Source: UBA1738 sp045577675 (GTDB taxonomy: Bacteria > Bacillota > Clostridia > UBA1381). Taken from it: 32,091 bases of DNA. Below, in pieces: positions 1 to 7,068 of this stretch. Position 1 is the stretch's first letter; the number at the start of each line of letters is the position of its first letter. A program made the translations under genes and the position numbers. The notes beneath the pieces were generated by a model. It ran no database searches, was not told the DNA's origin, and was given only the letters and a program-made list of their open reading frames with translations. The DNA lies in contig JAZNIV010000082.1 in the NCBI GenBank assembly GCA_045577675.1, forward strand, positions 1 to 32,091, read 5' to 3'.

Positions 1-1
1 C

Positions 2-1063
2 GGAATTATTTTAAGAAGCTATGTAATGCACGATATGGAGCTTCCAAAATCACTTAAAGCAGTTGCCCGTGCAGGTGCCGGTACAAACAATATCCCGATT
101 GACAAATGCTCAGAAAAGGGTATTGTAGTATTCAACACACCCGGTGCAAATGCAAATGCGGTTAAGGAGCTTGTTTTAGCAGGTCTTTTCCTTGCAGCAC
201 GTGATGTTGTAGGTGGAATTAACTGGGCAGGCACCCTGACAGGCGACGATGTTGCAAAGCAGATTGAAAAAGGAAAGTCAAACTTTGCAGGAACAGAGGT
301 TCAGGGCAAAACTCTCGGAATTATCGGCCTTGGTGCAATCGGTATTTTGGTTGCAAATGCTGCAAGACATTTCGGTATGAAGGTTATCGGCTATGACCCA
401 TATCTTTCAGTTGATGCGGCATGGAGACTTTCACATCACATTACAAAGGCTAAAAGTGCTGACGAGGTATATGCAAATGCAGACTATATCTCAATCCACG
501 TTCCTTTAACAGATGAAACAAAGAGAAGCATTAACCGCGACACCATCGCAAAGATGAAGGACGGCGTCAAGATTTTGAACTTTGCAAGAGGCGAGCTTGT
601 TGACAATGATGCAATCAAAGCAGCAATCGCAGCAGGCAAGGTTTCAAAATACGTTGTAGACTTCCCGAACGGCGAGGTTATTAACGAGCCGGGAATTATC
701 GCAATTCCTCACCTCGGTGCATCTACAGGCGAATCAGAGGATAACTGTGCAATGATGGCAGCTCAGGAAATTTCAAATTATCTTGAAACAGGCGACATCG
801 TTAACTCAGTTAACTTCCCGAATTGTTCACTTCCTATTTCAGGAAAGGGCAGAATTTGTATTCTTCATAAGAATATGCCTACAATGCTTACTCAGTTCAC
901 AAATATCTTTGGAGAAGAAAAGCACAATATCGCAGACCTTATCAATAAGAGCAAAAAGGATCTGGCATACACAATTATCAATTCAGATGATATTATCACA
1001 GATGAAATCGTTGATAAAATCAAGGCTGTTGACGGTGTATTGAGGGTAAGAGTAATTAAATAA
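2..1063 (+). CDS. serA: D-3-phosphoglycerate dehydrogenase, 5' partial
   Basis: Oxidises 3-phosphoglycerate to 3-phosphohydroxypyruvate with NAD+, the first step of serine synthesis in the cytosol. The frame is open to the left window edge (GIILRSYVMHDMELPKS), so the N-terminal part of the catalytic domain lies outside and the internal ATG at 26 is not the start. The Rossmann fold is clear: LGIIGLGAIG gives the GxGxxG dinucleotide site, NFARGELVD carries the substrate-binding Arg and IPHLGASTGES the catalytic His. A hinge (NSVNFPNCSLP) leads to a C-terminal ACT-type domain of about 70 residues (GRICILHKNMPTMLTQF... to VDGVLRVRVIK), the usual serine-sensing module. The gene ends in TAA and is followed by a palindrome and a terminator. 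Family assignment is secure; whether serine inhibits this enzyme is inferred. Confidence 0.95.
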   Translation, partial: GIILRSYVMHDMELPKSLKAVARAGAGTNNIPIDKCSEKGIVVFNTPGANANAVKELVLAGLFLAARDVVGGINWAGTLTGDDVAKQIEKGKSNFAGTEVQGKTLGIIGLGAIGILVANAARHFGMKVIGYDPYLSVDAAWRLSHHITKAKSADEVYANADYISIHVPLTDETKRSINRDTIAKMKDGVKILNFARGELVDNDAIKAAIAAGKVSKYVVDFPNGEVINEPGIIAIPHLGASTGESEDNCAMMAAQEISNYLETGDIVNSVNFPNCSLPISGKGRICILHKNMPTMLTQFTNIFGEEKHNIADLINKSKKDLAYTIINSDDIITDEIVDKIKAVDGVLRVRVIK

Positions 1064-1097
1064 CTGCTGTATTAAACAGAAGTATGTATAAATACGC

Positions 1098-1132
1098 ATT
1101 GTAGGGACGATTTTAAAAATCGTCCCTACAAT
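1098..1132. repeat. 35-bp near-perfect palindrome after serA
   Basis: Two 17-bp arms around a single central base (left arm ATTGTAGGGACGATTTT, right arm its exact complement). It lies 35 bp after the serA stop. There is no U-tract directly after the arms, so it is probably not the terminator; that hairpin lies 90 bp further on. GTAGGGACG-type palindromes suggest a short dispersed intergenic repeat, but no second copy is seen in this window. Confidence 0.7.
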
Positions 1133-1220
1133 TTTGCAAAATTATTCACTATTTATCAGCGAAATGACTTCATTACTTATAGGAAATCCTTTCAAATGAA
1201 TGATGAAAAATACAAAACGA

Positions 1221-1249
1221 AAATCCCGTCTTACGACAGGATTTTTTTT
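1221..1249 (+). terminator. Intrinsic terminator after serA
   Basis: The stem AAATCCCGTC / GACAGGATTT has one mismatch and a TTAC loop, and is followed by eight T (1242-1249). It sits between the convergent serA and HAD phosphatase genes. The A-rich left flank means it may also work for the minus strand, which ends at 1281. Confidence 0.8.
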
Positions 1250-1280
1250 GAAGAGCCGAATGGTTTAGATTACTATCTTT

Positions 1281-2003
1281 TTACAAAAGAGGTCTCACAA
1301 TTTCAGGAAAATCCCTGTAATCATCTATCGTAAGATACGGAAAATCCGATTTATACACACACTCATCATTTCCACCTAAACCGTAGTCATCACCTATGTA
1401 AACAATGTTTTCGTGTTTTAAATCATTTTCCTTACAATACATATCAAGGGCATAATATTTATTGTACGGCATTGGTGCCATATCAAAGGAGGATGAACCA
1501 CCTACAAAAGCAGTGTATTCCGAAAAAGCAGCAACAACCTCGTCATAGATTTTTCTTCTTTTCACTCTGTCGGGATCGAATGCAAGCTTGTCCTCCGATT
1601 TTGCTTTAGTACCCAAAATTGGAAAGGTTATGCATCCTGATGGATGAAATTCAACACTGTCACCGGCATAATCTGTATACCCAAATTTTTCTCTTAAAGA
1701 TGCGACCTTCTTTTCAATCTCCACCTTGTCAACAGAAAATTGCAAATCCCGCACTATATCAATGCTTTTGGTGCTTGCATTATATATGCCATACTGTAAA
1801 CCGTAATTGCCAATTATATCAATTGGAAAATGCCCCATCTGATTAAATATTCTCATAACCTGTCCGGCACCCACCATCAGGAGCTTATACCTTTTCGAAA
1901 GCTCTGTAAGTGCTTTTCTATGTGCGTCATCAAGTGGTTGTTTATGCTGTGTCAGCGTGCCATCCAAATCCATAGCTACAACCTTTATTTTGCAATCTTT
2001 CAT
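1281..2003 (-). CDS. HAD-superfamily phosphatase, phosphomannomutase-like (HAD-IIB)
   Basis: A 240-residue cytosolic HAD hydrolase, probably acting on a sugar phosphate. HAD motif I is VVAMDLDGTLT near the N-terminus. A cap region follows, and a C-terminal block GGSSSFDMAPMPYNKYYAL then IVYIGDDYGLGGNDE supplies the acidic Mg2+ motif. This C-terminal arrangement, and the FPILGTKAKSEDKLAFDPD stretch, resemble eukaryotic-type phosphomannomutase more than Cof-type phosphatases. The start at 2003 (MKDCKIK) is chosen because GGAGGG lies 7 bp upstream; a longer frame to 2027 would place that site inside the gene. It is divergent from a DeoR-type sugar regulator at 2356, a plausible but unproven regulator. 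Substrate is unknown; mutase versus phosphatase cannot be decided from sequence. Confidence 0.8.
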   Translation of the reverse strand: MKDCKIKVVAMDLDGTLTQHKQPLDDAHRKALTELSKRYKLLMVGAGQVMRIFNQMGHFPIDIIGNYGLQYGIYNASTKSIDIVRDLQFSVDKVEIEKKVASLREKFGYTDYAGDSVEFHPSGCITFPILGTKAKSEDKLAFDPDRVKRRKIYDEVVAAFSEYTAFVGGSSSFDMAPMPYNKYYALDMYCKENDLKHENIVYIGDDYGLGGNDECVYKSDFPYLTIDDYRDFPEIVRPLL

Positions 2004-2172
2004 TTGTAAACCCTCCAAACAAATCATAATGTGACCAAAGAACAGTATATCTGTCTTTTAAATCTTTTTCATATAAAACGGCAACGTTTATCTTTTCCAT
2101 AGATGCATCTTTTAAAACATCTGTATCTGCAATAATGTGTCTTTCCACATGAGCAATCCACACCAATCAAAA

Positions 2173-2189
2173 TGTTGTTAATATCAACA
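2173..2189. promoter_or_regulatory. Inverted repeat between HAD gene and deoR-type gene
   Basis: TGTTG-N7-CAACA lies in the 352-bp divergent intergenic region (2004-2355). Its position, upstream of both genes, makes it a candidate operator for the adjacent DeoR-family protein. This rests on position and symmetry only. Confidence 0.35.
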
Positions 2190-2215
2190 AATATAACTCT
2201 TTTTTAATACATATA

Positions 2216-2244
2216 TTTACTTTCTTAACATTTTGTATTATAAT
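2216..2244 (+). promoter_or_regulatory. Putative sigma-A promoter of the DeoR-type gene
   Basis: TTTACT, a 17-bp spacer and TATAAT. The -10 sits in the palindrome GTATTATAATAC, so a minus-strand promoter for the HAD gene could overlap. The implied leader is about 105 nt. Confidence 0.5.
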
Positions 2245-2316
2245 ACTATCGTCAAAACAAATCAATAATTAACCATAAAACAATCATAAAATTGACAAAT
2301 ATACATATATTTTTGA

Positions 2317-2336
2317 AAATCAATCAAAATCAATCA
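2317..2336. repeat. Tandem 10-bp repeat before the DeoR-type start, candidate operator
   Basis: Two exact tandem copies of AAATCAATCA, one helical turn apart, end 6 bp before the Shine-Dalgarno AAGGAGAG. DeoR-family proteins commonly bind short direct repeats in their own promoter regions, so autoregulation is plausible. Confidence 0.45.
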
Positions 2337-2355
2337 CATTATAAGGAGAGTAGAT

Positions 2356-3108
2356 ATGCTGAAAAATGAACGGGAAAGAGAAATAATTACTATTTTAAAA
2401 AGTGAGAACGGATTTATAACTGTAAAGGAGCTTTGCCAAAAGCTTTATGCAAGTGAATCAAGTATAAGACGCGATTTGACAGTACTAGAAAATAGAGGCT
2501 TGATTAAAAGAACTTACGGCGGTGCGGAACTAATAACTAATTTTAATAATGTAATTTCATTTAATAAAAGATCCTATCATAGTATGGCAGCTAAAAAGAC
2601 AATTGCAGAAAAAGCCGCTAAGCTAATAAAGGATGGAAATATTATATTTTTAGACCAATCTTCAACATCGTTTTATCTTGCAAGTGAAATAATTAGCAAA
2701 AATTCATTAACAGTTATTACAAACAATATAGAAATCTTGTACCTGCTATCAAACTCAGGTATAAAAGCAGTTTCGTCCGGTGGATTCTTAAGTCCACAAA
2801 ATCGCAATTGCCTTATTGGACCTGATGCTCAGAGTGTGTTTGAAAACACTTATGCCGATCTTGCATTCTTTTCTACAAAATCATTATCAAATGAAGGAAT
2901 AATATCAGACTGCACCCGTGAAGAAGTTGCTTTGAGGAATTGTATGCTTAAAAATGCAACAAAAAAGATATTTTTGTGCGACAGTGAAAAATTCGGTACG
3001 CGATCAGCCTATAAACAATGTACCCTTTCTGATATCGATTGTCTGATAAGCGAAAATGAAGATGCAAAAAAATTTTGTATGTGCTCAAGCTCGTTGCAAA
3101 TTCTATAG
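2356..3108 (+). CDS. DeoR-family transcriptional regulator
   Basis: A 250-residue sugar-responsive repressor. The N-terminal winged helix-turn-helix is typical of the family: the first ~55 residues contain EREIITILKSENGFITVKEL, then SSIRRDLTVLENRGLIKRTYGG. The rest is the DeoR C-terminal sensor domain (about 75-230), related to ribose-5-phosphate isomerase, with recognisable AAKLIKDGNIIFLDQSSTS, VITNN and the DLAFFSTKSL segment. It normally binds a phosphorylated sugar. The start is supported by AAGGAGAG 5 bp upstream. Nothing downstream on the same strand looks co-transcribed. The divergent HAD sugar phosphatase is the natural candidate target. Effector unknown. Confidence 0.9.
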   Translation: MLKNEREREIITILKSENGFITVKELCQKLYASESSIRRDLTVLENRGLIKRTYGGAELITNFNNVISFNKRSYHSMAAKKTIAEKAAKLIKDGNIIFLDQSSTSFYLASEIISKNSLTVITNNIEILYLLSNSGIKAVSSGGFLSPQNRNCLIGPDAQSVFENTYADLAFFSTKSLSNEGIISDCTREEVALRNCMLKNATKKIFLCDSEKFGTRSAYKQCTLSDIDCLISENEDAKKFCMCSSSLQIL

Positions 3109-3421
3109 CGTTATACGATAGAACAGAAGTTGTTTTGATTTTTTTAAATAACAACCGCGGGGTTCGTTCCAGTTAACACATCCTATGCGGCTTACCAAGT
3201 TGGCAGTGGTTTGAGCGTAACATTGGAAAGGAAAACAAAAAAGACACCTTTTGGGTATCTTCTTGTTTTTGAAGAGCCGGGTAATATAGATGCAACAGTG
3301 CCGAAGGCACTCTATCGCAAAAGGTTGTTAGTAAAACAAAGGCGTTATGAATGCGTTTACAAGCTAATAGCCGACTTGAACGTGACCTTTTTCGAAAAAG
3401 GAGCAGCAACAGAGCATATAA
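3109..3421. other. Gene-free, hairpin-rich intergenic region
   Basis: No credible gene is seen on either strand. It contains an imperfect terminator-like hairpin (3232-3270), a 6-bp stem with GAA loop (AGTGCC/GGCACT, 3297-3311) and a perfect 16-bp palindrome CCTTTTTCGAAAAAGG (3386-3401), followed by the tRNA terminator. The 14-mer TTTTTGAAGAGCCG at 3266-3279 also follows the terminator at 1245-1258. It may be a structured RNA or a decayed dispersed repeat; not recognised. Confidence 0.45.
3232..3270 (+). terminator. Possible terminator of the DeoR-type gene
   Basis: Imperfect stem (AAGACACC paired with GGTATCTT, extended by A/T pairs with mismatches), followed by five T. It lies 125 bp after the DeoR-type stop codon. 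Confidence 0.4.
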
Positions 3422-3450
3422 AAAATGACCACTTTGTAAGTGGTCATTTT
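3422..3450 (-). terminator. Intrinsic terminator of tRNA-Arg
   Basis: A perfect 13-bp stem (AAAATGACCACTT and its complement) with a TGT loop. On the minus strand the second arm ends in a run of T, 26 bp after the tRNA 3' end. Confidence 0.85.
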
Positions 3451-3475
3451 GATTGCAGCGTAGTTTGCTGCGACG

Positions 3476-3552
3476 TGGTACGCCGGAAGGGATTCGAACC
3501 CCTGACCTTTTGGTTCGTAGCCAAACACTCTATCCAACTGAGCTACCGGCGC
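3476..3552 (-). tRNA. tRNA-Arg (anticodon ACG), CCA encoded
   Basis: 77 nt that fold as a cloverleaf: acceptor GCGCCGG/CCGGCGT, D-stem GCTC/GAGT, anticodon stem TTTGG/CCAAA with loop CTACGAA (anticodon ACG), T-stem AGGGG/CCCTT with loop TTCGAAT, discriminator A and an encoded CCA. The A34 is normally deaminated to inosine by TadA, so it reads CGU, CGC and CGA. It has its own promoter and terminator. No integration footprint is seen at its 3' end, although a mobile element starts only 300 bp away. Confidence 0.97.
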
Positions 3553-3574
3553 ATATTTATTTGCAACATTAAGA

Positions 3575-3604
3575 ATTATACCACAACTTACCTGTGTTTG
3601 TCAA
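3575..3604 (-). promoter_or_regulatory. Promoter of tRNA-Arg
   Basis: Consensus -35 TTGACA, 18-bp spacer and consensus -10 TATAAT on the minus strand. The -10 lies 22 bp before the mature tRNA 5' end. Confidence 0.85.
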
Positions 3605-3690
3605 GCAGTTTTATGAATTTGTTTAATATTTTTACAAAACTAATTTCATTTTTTAAACTTTGAATTTCTTGTTATAGAAACCATATCAGT

Positions 3691-3724
3691 AAAATGAGTT
3701 CGGCACAGATGCCGAACTCATTTT
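3691..3724. terminator. Terminator of the cotJC 3' end
   Basis: A perfect 15-bp stem (AAAATGAGTTCGGCA and its complement) with loop CAGA. It is symmetric, with A and T tails on both strands. It lies 46 bp beyond the cotJC stop on the minus strand, so it is the native end of the gene that the element interrupts. Confidence 0.8.
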
Positions 3725-3769
3725 CTTCAAAAGTTCATATCATAATTTGCAGAAGCTTTTAATTATATT

Positions 3770-3849
3770 TTATTGTTTCTTAATTCCTATTCCCTTAATA
3801 GGCTTGTGCTTTAACTCTTGCTGCAATCTGTCGAGTGCTTCACCGAAGC
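3770..3849 (-). pseudogene. cotJC: cotJC 3'-terminal fragment (interrupted by the element)
   Basis: On the minus strand this reads FGEALDRLQQELKHKP followed by IKGIGIKKQ and TAA (3770-3772). It has no start of its own. The first residues FGEA are also the last ones of the larger cotJC fragment ending at 17415. Joining the two at the shared 14-bp core gives ...HFQRFGEALDRLQQEL... in one frame, the expected C-terminus of a CotJC-type manganese catalase. It is therefore the displaced tail of the gene rather than an independent ORF. The sequence just inside the element (from 3850) is out of context for CotJC. Confidence 0.85.
3836..3849. repeat. attL core of the 13.6-kb element
   Basis: TGCTTCACCGAAGC, identical to 17415-17428. 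It contains the short inverted repeat GCTTC-ACC-GAAGC. On the element side it is followed at 3856-3863 by TTCAAACA, the complement of the TGTTTGAA found at the same distance from centre at the other end. Confidence 0.85.
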
Positions 3850-3926
3850 TACTGTTTCAAACAAATGCTTCCAAAGCCTGCAAATATCAAGCGGTGGAAG
3901 TTTGTTTACGTTAATAAAAATTGCTT

Positions 3927-4328
3927 TTAGTCAATAAATGGAACTTGCGGTAAAGAAACCCATTTTGCTATCTTATTATACCCATGTGCAAGTTCTTTAA
4001 CCATGTTTCCCGCATATTTGATTCCAGATAGTAATTTTGCTGTTTTAGATTGTGGGTCTGCACATTCCAAAAGGAAACGTTCAATTTTTTTCATTGCACC
4101 AGATTTAACAATATCTTCCTTGGTTTCACATGAATCCAATTTTTGTAGTGCTAAACTTACTTTTTCGCATTGTTCATCTACTTCTTTTGACTTGTTATCT
4201 ACTTCGTCTCTTAAATCATTAAAAGCACCTTGCAAACCATCTATTTCGTTTTTGATATCAATGGTTATAGTGGTTGATGTTGATGCTTTGGCCTCTGAAT
4301 TAGATGAAACCGTAATTGTTGGATTGAT
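3927..4328 (-). pseudogene. In-frame C-terminal continuation of the Roco protein
   Basis: Directly after the TAA of the LRR-Roc-COR gene (4329-4331) the same frame stays open for 133 codons: INPTITVSSNSEAKASTSTT, then ITIDIKNEIDGLQGAFNDL and a charged helical region (DEVDNKSKEVDEQCEKVSLALQ), ending KWVSLPQVPFID. The Ser/Thr-rich linker followed by a helical domain continues naturally from NIYAPQNNS. A separate start is possible only at TTG 4235, with no convincing Shine-Dalgarno before it. It is best read as the C-terminal domain of the upstream protein, cut off by a nonsense codon, or joined by readthrough. The helical domain itself is not recognised. Confidence 0.7.
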
Positions 4329-6659
4329 TTAAGAATTATTCTGTGGTGCATAAATATTTGTAATAAATGGTTTTCCATAATTTTCATCCATATTTGATTC
4401 AACTCCGTCAAGTAATTTTCTAATGTCTACATCTTCAAATGTATCGTGACATTCAATAGTACGTTTACCCTTGGCCTCCGCTTGAAGAAGCTTTTTATAA
4501 TCAAACAAAAAACTACATTCTGCGGAACAAATACAAGGTATTTTCTCTGTAACTACAATTTGGTTAAATTGGCTATTAATTTTATTGAAAGTTGTTCTAA
4601 TAATAGTTAGTAATTCTTGTCGTTCTCGAGGAATTGAACCGCTAACTTTGATTTCTAAATAGCGTTCTGCTAAATTTTCGTGTAACTTAACCAATGCATA
4701 AGCAGTATGATACTTTAGATAAGCCCCTCTTTTCCAACATTGCTTTACACCATTGATTGTTTCAAGGTAATGATTAATCGATACAATGAACCGTGTCATA
4801 ATACCTGCGGGAATAAAATCATATTCATACCGAAAACAGAGTGTATGTCCATGAGGAAAATCATAATTCAAATTAATTGTTTTATTGTCTAGCAATTCTG
4901 CAACCAAGTATGTAGAATTTGTTACTTCAAAAGCCAATTGAAATTTTTTCATTAAATTTAGCAAATATGGATAACGCTCCTGAGGATAACGATTTGTGTT
5001 ATTCCATATTTTCGAAAGGTCGTCACAATATAGGATTCCGTTTCTTCCTTTTAACAGTTGTTCTTGCTCATCTAATATCTTATAAACTGCATCTGTACCC
5101 CATTCGGAAGATAGTATTACCAAGTTTTTTAATAATGAGTCGTCGTGATAATATAAAACAATTCCTAAATCATGCAAGTATTTTATAAGACTCTTTGCTT
5201 CCTCAACATCGATATTTACACCTTCGCATATTTTTATATACTCACGGTATGAGATAAAGTTTAATTGTTTCGAAAGAGTTTCCAATTTATTACGTACTCT
5301 CATCCATGATGATAACCAAGTGGTTTTCATAAGTGGAAGGTTTATTGCTGCATTTTTTATAAGGTTTTTTAGTTCCTTAATATGAACATTGTCTTTACAA
5401 CTTACATAAACTATATCCTTAATTTGTGGAAATCTCGCTTTGTATTCGGATTCATCTATACGACGAATTCGGCCAATGCCTTTATCACATTTGTTAACAA
5501 CAATGATTATGGGACTATCGCCTGCAAAACTTTGTATTGTTTTTAACCAATAATCAATTCTACCATATTCGTCTTCGGCAAGCGCATCCCATACTAATAA
5601 ATATAAAGAACGTTTAGTTAAAAAGAATTGGTGGGTGGAATGATATATTTCTTGTCCACCAAAATCCCAAACGTTAAGTTTATATTTTTGACCGTTCTTA
5701 TTAAACCCCCACGAAGTAATATCTATACCTTCTGTTGAAGTCCCTTCTTCATACTTGCCATTAACTAATCGATTTAGTATACTGCTTTTTCCAACATGTC
5801 CTTGTCCAACAATAATCATTTTAGACTCATTAAAATAATACTTGGGAGCATCGGATTGTTGAGAGAAAACATAACGAGCAATTTCCTTACCAGATTGTTT
5901 TAATATCTCTGGGGGAATTTTTTCTGCTAAAGGAGTTCCCTCTATACCTAATTTAGATAGGTATTTAAGCTTGCTTATAGAAGTGGGTAAAGCATTAATC
6001 TCAGTACCATATACATACAGGTGTCGTAAATTTGACAAGGAATCAATACAATCTGGTATTTTTTTTATGTGAGAACCTGTAAGATAAATTCTCTTTAGAT
6101 TTACAAGCTTAAGAAAATCTTCAGATAAAAATTCATCCAAACAGTTAAAACCTATCTCTTGAATAGAGGGGATAATCAGAGCATTTGGAATTTGTAAAAA
6201 ACCACAATCAAAAATATCAAGATGAATTAACTGAGATAAATTCAATGGCATATCGTCTTCAAATTTAATTCTGCTTTCTGGTAAACTTAAAACTTGCAAA
6301 TTTTTTAGATGCTCAATTTCTCTTGGGATAAAAACAAAAGTATTTCTTCTATCATCGTAATCAGATTCTTTGTTTTTGGTTCTTATATTTGTTTGGTTTC
6401 CCAAATATAGCATTTTTAAATCTGGTAAATCCCAGAGTTCCTTTGGTAAGTGTGTCAAACCACAATTTGATAGATCAAGAGCTTGCCAACGAAATGTTTT
6501 TGCATCACATATTAGTTGTAATAACTCATCTTCATTAAGAGTTTGATATAGACGTTCATATGGGATAAAATTTAATTTTTGTCCGCAGGTATCATTAATA
6601 TGATCGGTTTTAGGGTTAAAGTGTCTATAGTCGATTCTTTCTTGCCATAACTGTTTCAA
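4329..6659 (-). CDS. LRR-Roc-COR (Roco-family) GTPase, probably truncated by TAA
   Basis: A 776-residue protein. Residues ~55-270 are leucine-rich repeats (LDLSNCGLTHLPKELWDL, LKRIYLTGSHIKKIPDCIDS, LRHLYVYGTEINALPTSI). The Ras-like Roc domain follows, with P-loop GQGHVGKSS (about residue 285-295), switch II WDFGGQE, NKCD for guanine specificity and SCK as G5. The COR dimerisation domain comes next, and then a region rich in Cys. Bacterial Roco proteins are cytosolic GTPases that cycle between monomer and dimer. The start is TTG 6659 because GGGAG lies 8 bp upstream; the ATGs at 6683 and 6674 lack one. It is the left-most gene of the element, opposite to the rest. The TAA at 4329 is followed by 133 more codons in the same frame. 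Role unknown; anti-phage function is a guess from context. Confidence 0.88.
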   Translation of the reverse strand: MKQLWQERIDYRHFNPKTDHINDTCGQKLNFIPYERLYQTLNEDELLQLICDAKTFRWQALDLSNCGLTHLPKELWDLPDLKMLYLGNQTNIRTKNKESDYDDRRNTFVFIPREIEHLKNLQVLSLPESRIKFEDDMPLNLSQLIHLDIFDCGFLQIPNALIIPSIQEIGFNCLDEFLSEDFLKLVNLKRIYLTGSHIKKIPDCIDSLSNLRHLYVYGTEINALPTSISKLKYLSKLGIEGTPLAEKIPPEILKQSGKEIARYVFSQQSDAPKYYFNESKMIIVGQGHVGKSSILNRLVNGKYEEGTSTEGIDITSWGFNKNGQKYKLNVWDFGGQEIYHSTHQFFLTKRSLYLLVWDALAEDEYGRIDYWLKTIQSFAGDSPIIIVVNKCDKGIGRIRRIDESEYKARFPQIKDIVYVSCKDNVHIKELKNLIKNAAINLPLMKTTWLSSWMRVRNKLETLSKQLNFISYREYIKICEGVNIDVEEAKSLIKYLHDLGIVLYYHDDSLLKNLVILSSEWGTDAVYKILDEQEQLLKGRNGILYCDDLSKIWNNTNRYPQERYPYLLNLMKKFQLAFEVTNSTYLVAELLDNKTINLNYDFPHGHTLCFRYEYDFIPAGIMTRFIVSINHYLETINGVKQCWKRGAYLKYHTAYALVKLHENLAERYLEIKVSGSIPRERQELLTIIRTTFNKINSQFNQIVVTEKIPCICSAECSFLFDYKKLLQAEAKGKRTIECHDTFEDVDIRKLLDGVESNMDENYGKPFITNIYAPQNNS

Positions 6660-6715
6660 ATTCTTCACTCCCATAAAATACATTTGTAATATTTTACCAT
6701 ATTTATACAGAAAAG

Positions 6716-6735
6716 TCTACAAAATTCTACAAAAT
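6716..6735. repeat. Tandem 10-bp repeat upstream of the Roco gene
   Basis: Two exact copies of TCTACAAAAT, one helical turn apart, 57-76 bp upstream of the Roco start codon. On the minus strand they lie just upstream of A/T-rich -10-like sequences (TATAAA, TAAAAT), so they may be a regulator site. No clear -35 is seen. Confidence 0.4.
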
Positions 6736-7068
6736 TATTTATTTAATAAAAGGGTAAAAGGTTTTAATGTGTGAAATAGAATTGATTATTATGAAAAAGA
6801 ATTTTTAATTGCTTTATGTTTCCAAACTTGAAATATATGTTTATTTGTATAAAGAAACTTTTATCAAGAATTGAGTTAAGCATATCAATGAAATACAAAT
6901 TTTAATCAGGTGCCATTAAAGCCTGTAATATTCAGTGTTTAAGGAGTTTAAAAGCATTTGTTTTTTGTGAAAATTCTATCTTTTAAGCACATATTATTAT
7001 CCTGAGTATGTATATAACATATTCCCGGCTTAACCGGCACATAGAAAAATGAAAGTGAGGATTTTTTA
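6736..7068. other. Intergenic region before the amidoligase operon
   Basis: About 330 bp of A/T-rich DNA between the divergent Roco and amidoligase genes. A weak promoter-like pair TTGAGT-17-TACAAA on the plus strand and a small CCGG-CTTAA-CCGG hairpin close to 7030 are the only marks. No gene, tRNA or repeat is recognised. Confidence 0.4.

Noticed and set aside
1942..2166. Minus-strand ORF of 74 codons over the HAD gene start
   Set aside because: It uses a non-ATG start with no Shine-Dalgarno and runs over the start of the well-supported HAD gene; no family is recognised. It could be a remnant of an older gene but there is no proof.
3476..3552. tRNA-Arg as the integration site of the element
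   Set aside because: The tRNA is intact, and no copy of its 3' end occurs elsewhere in the window. The element boundary is defined by the cotJC core repeat.
3211..3663. Plus-strand ORF of 150 codons across the tRNA region
   Set aside because: It runs through the tRNA-Arg gene on the opposite strand and the terminator, so it is a chance frame.
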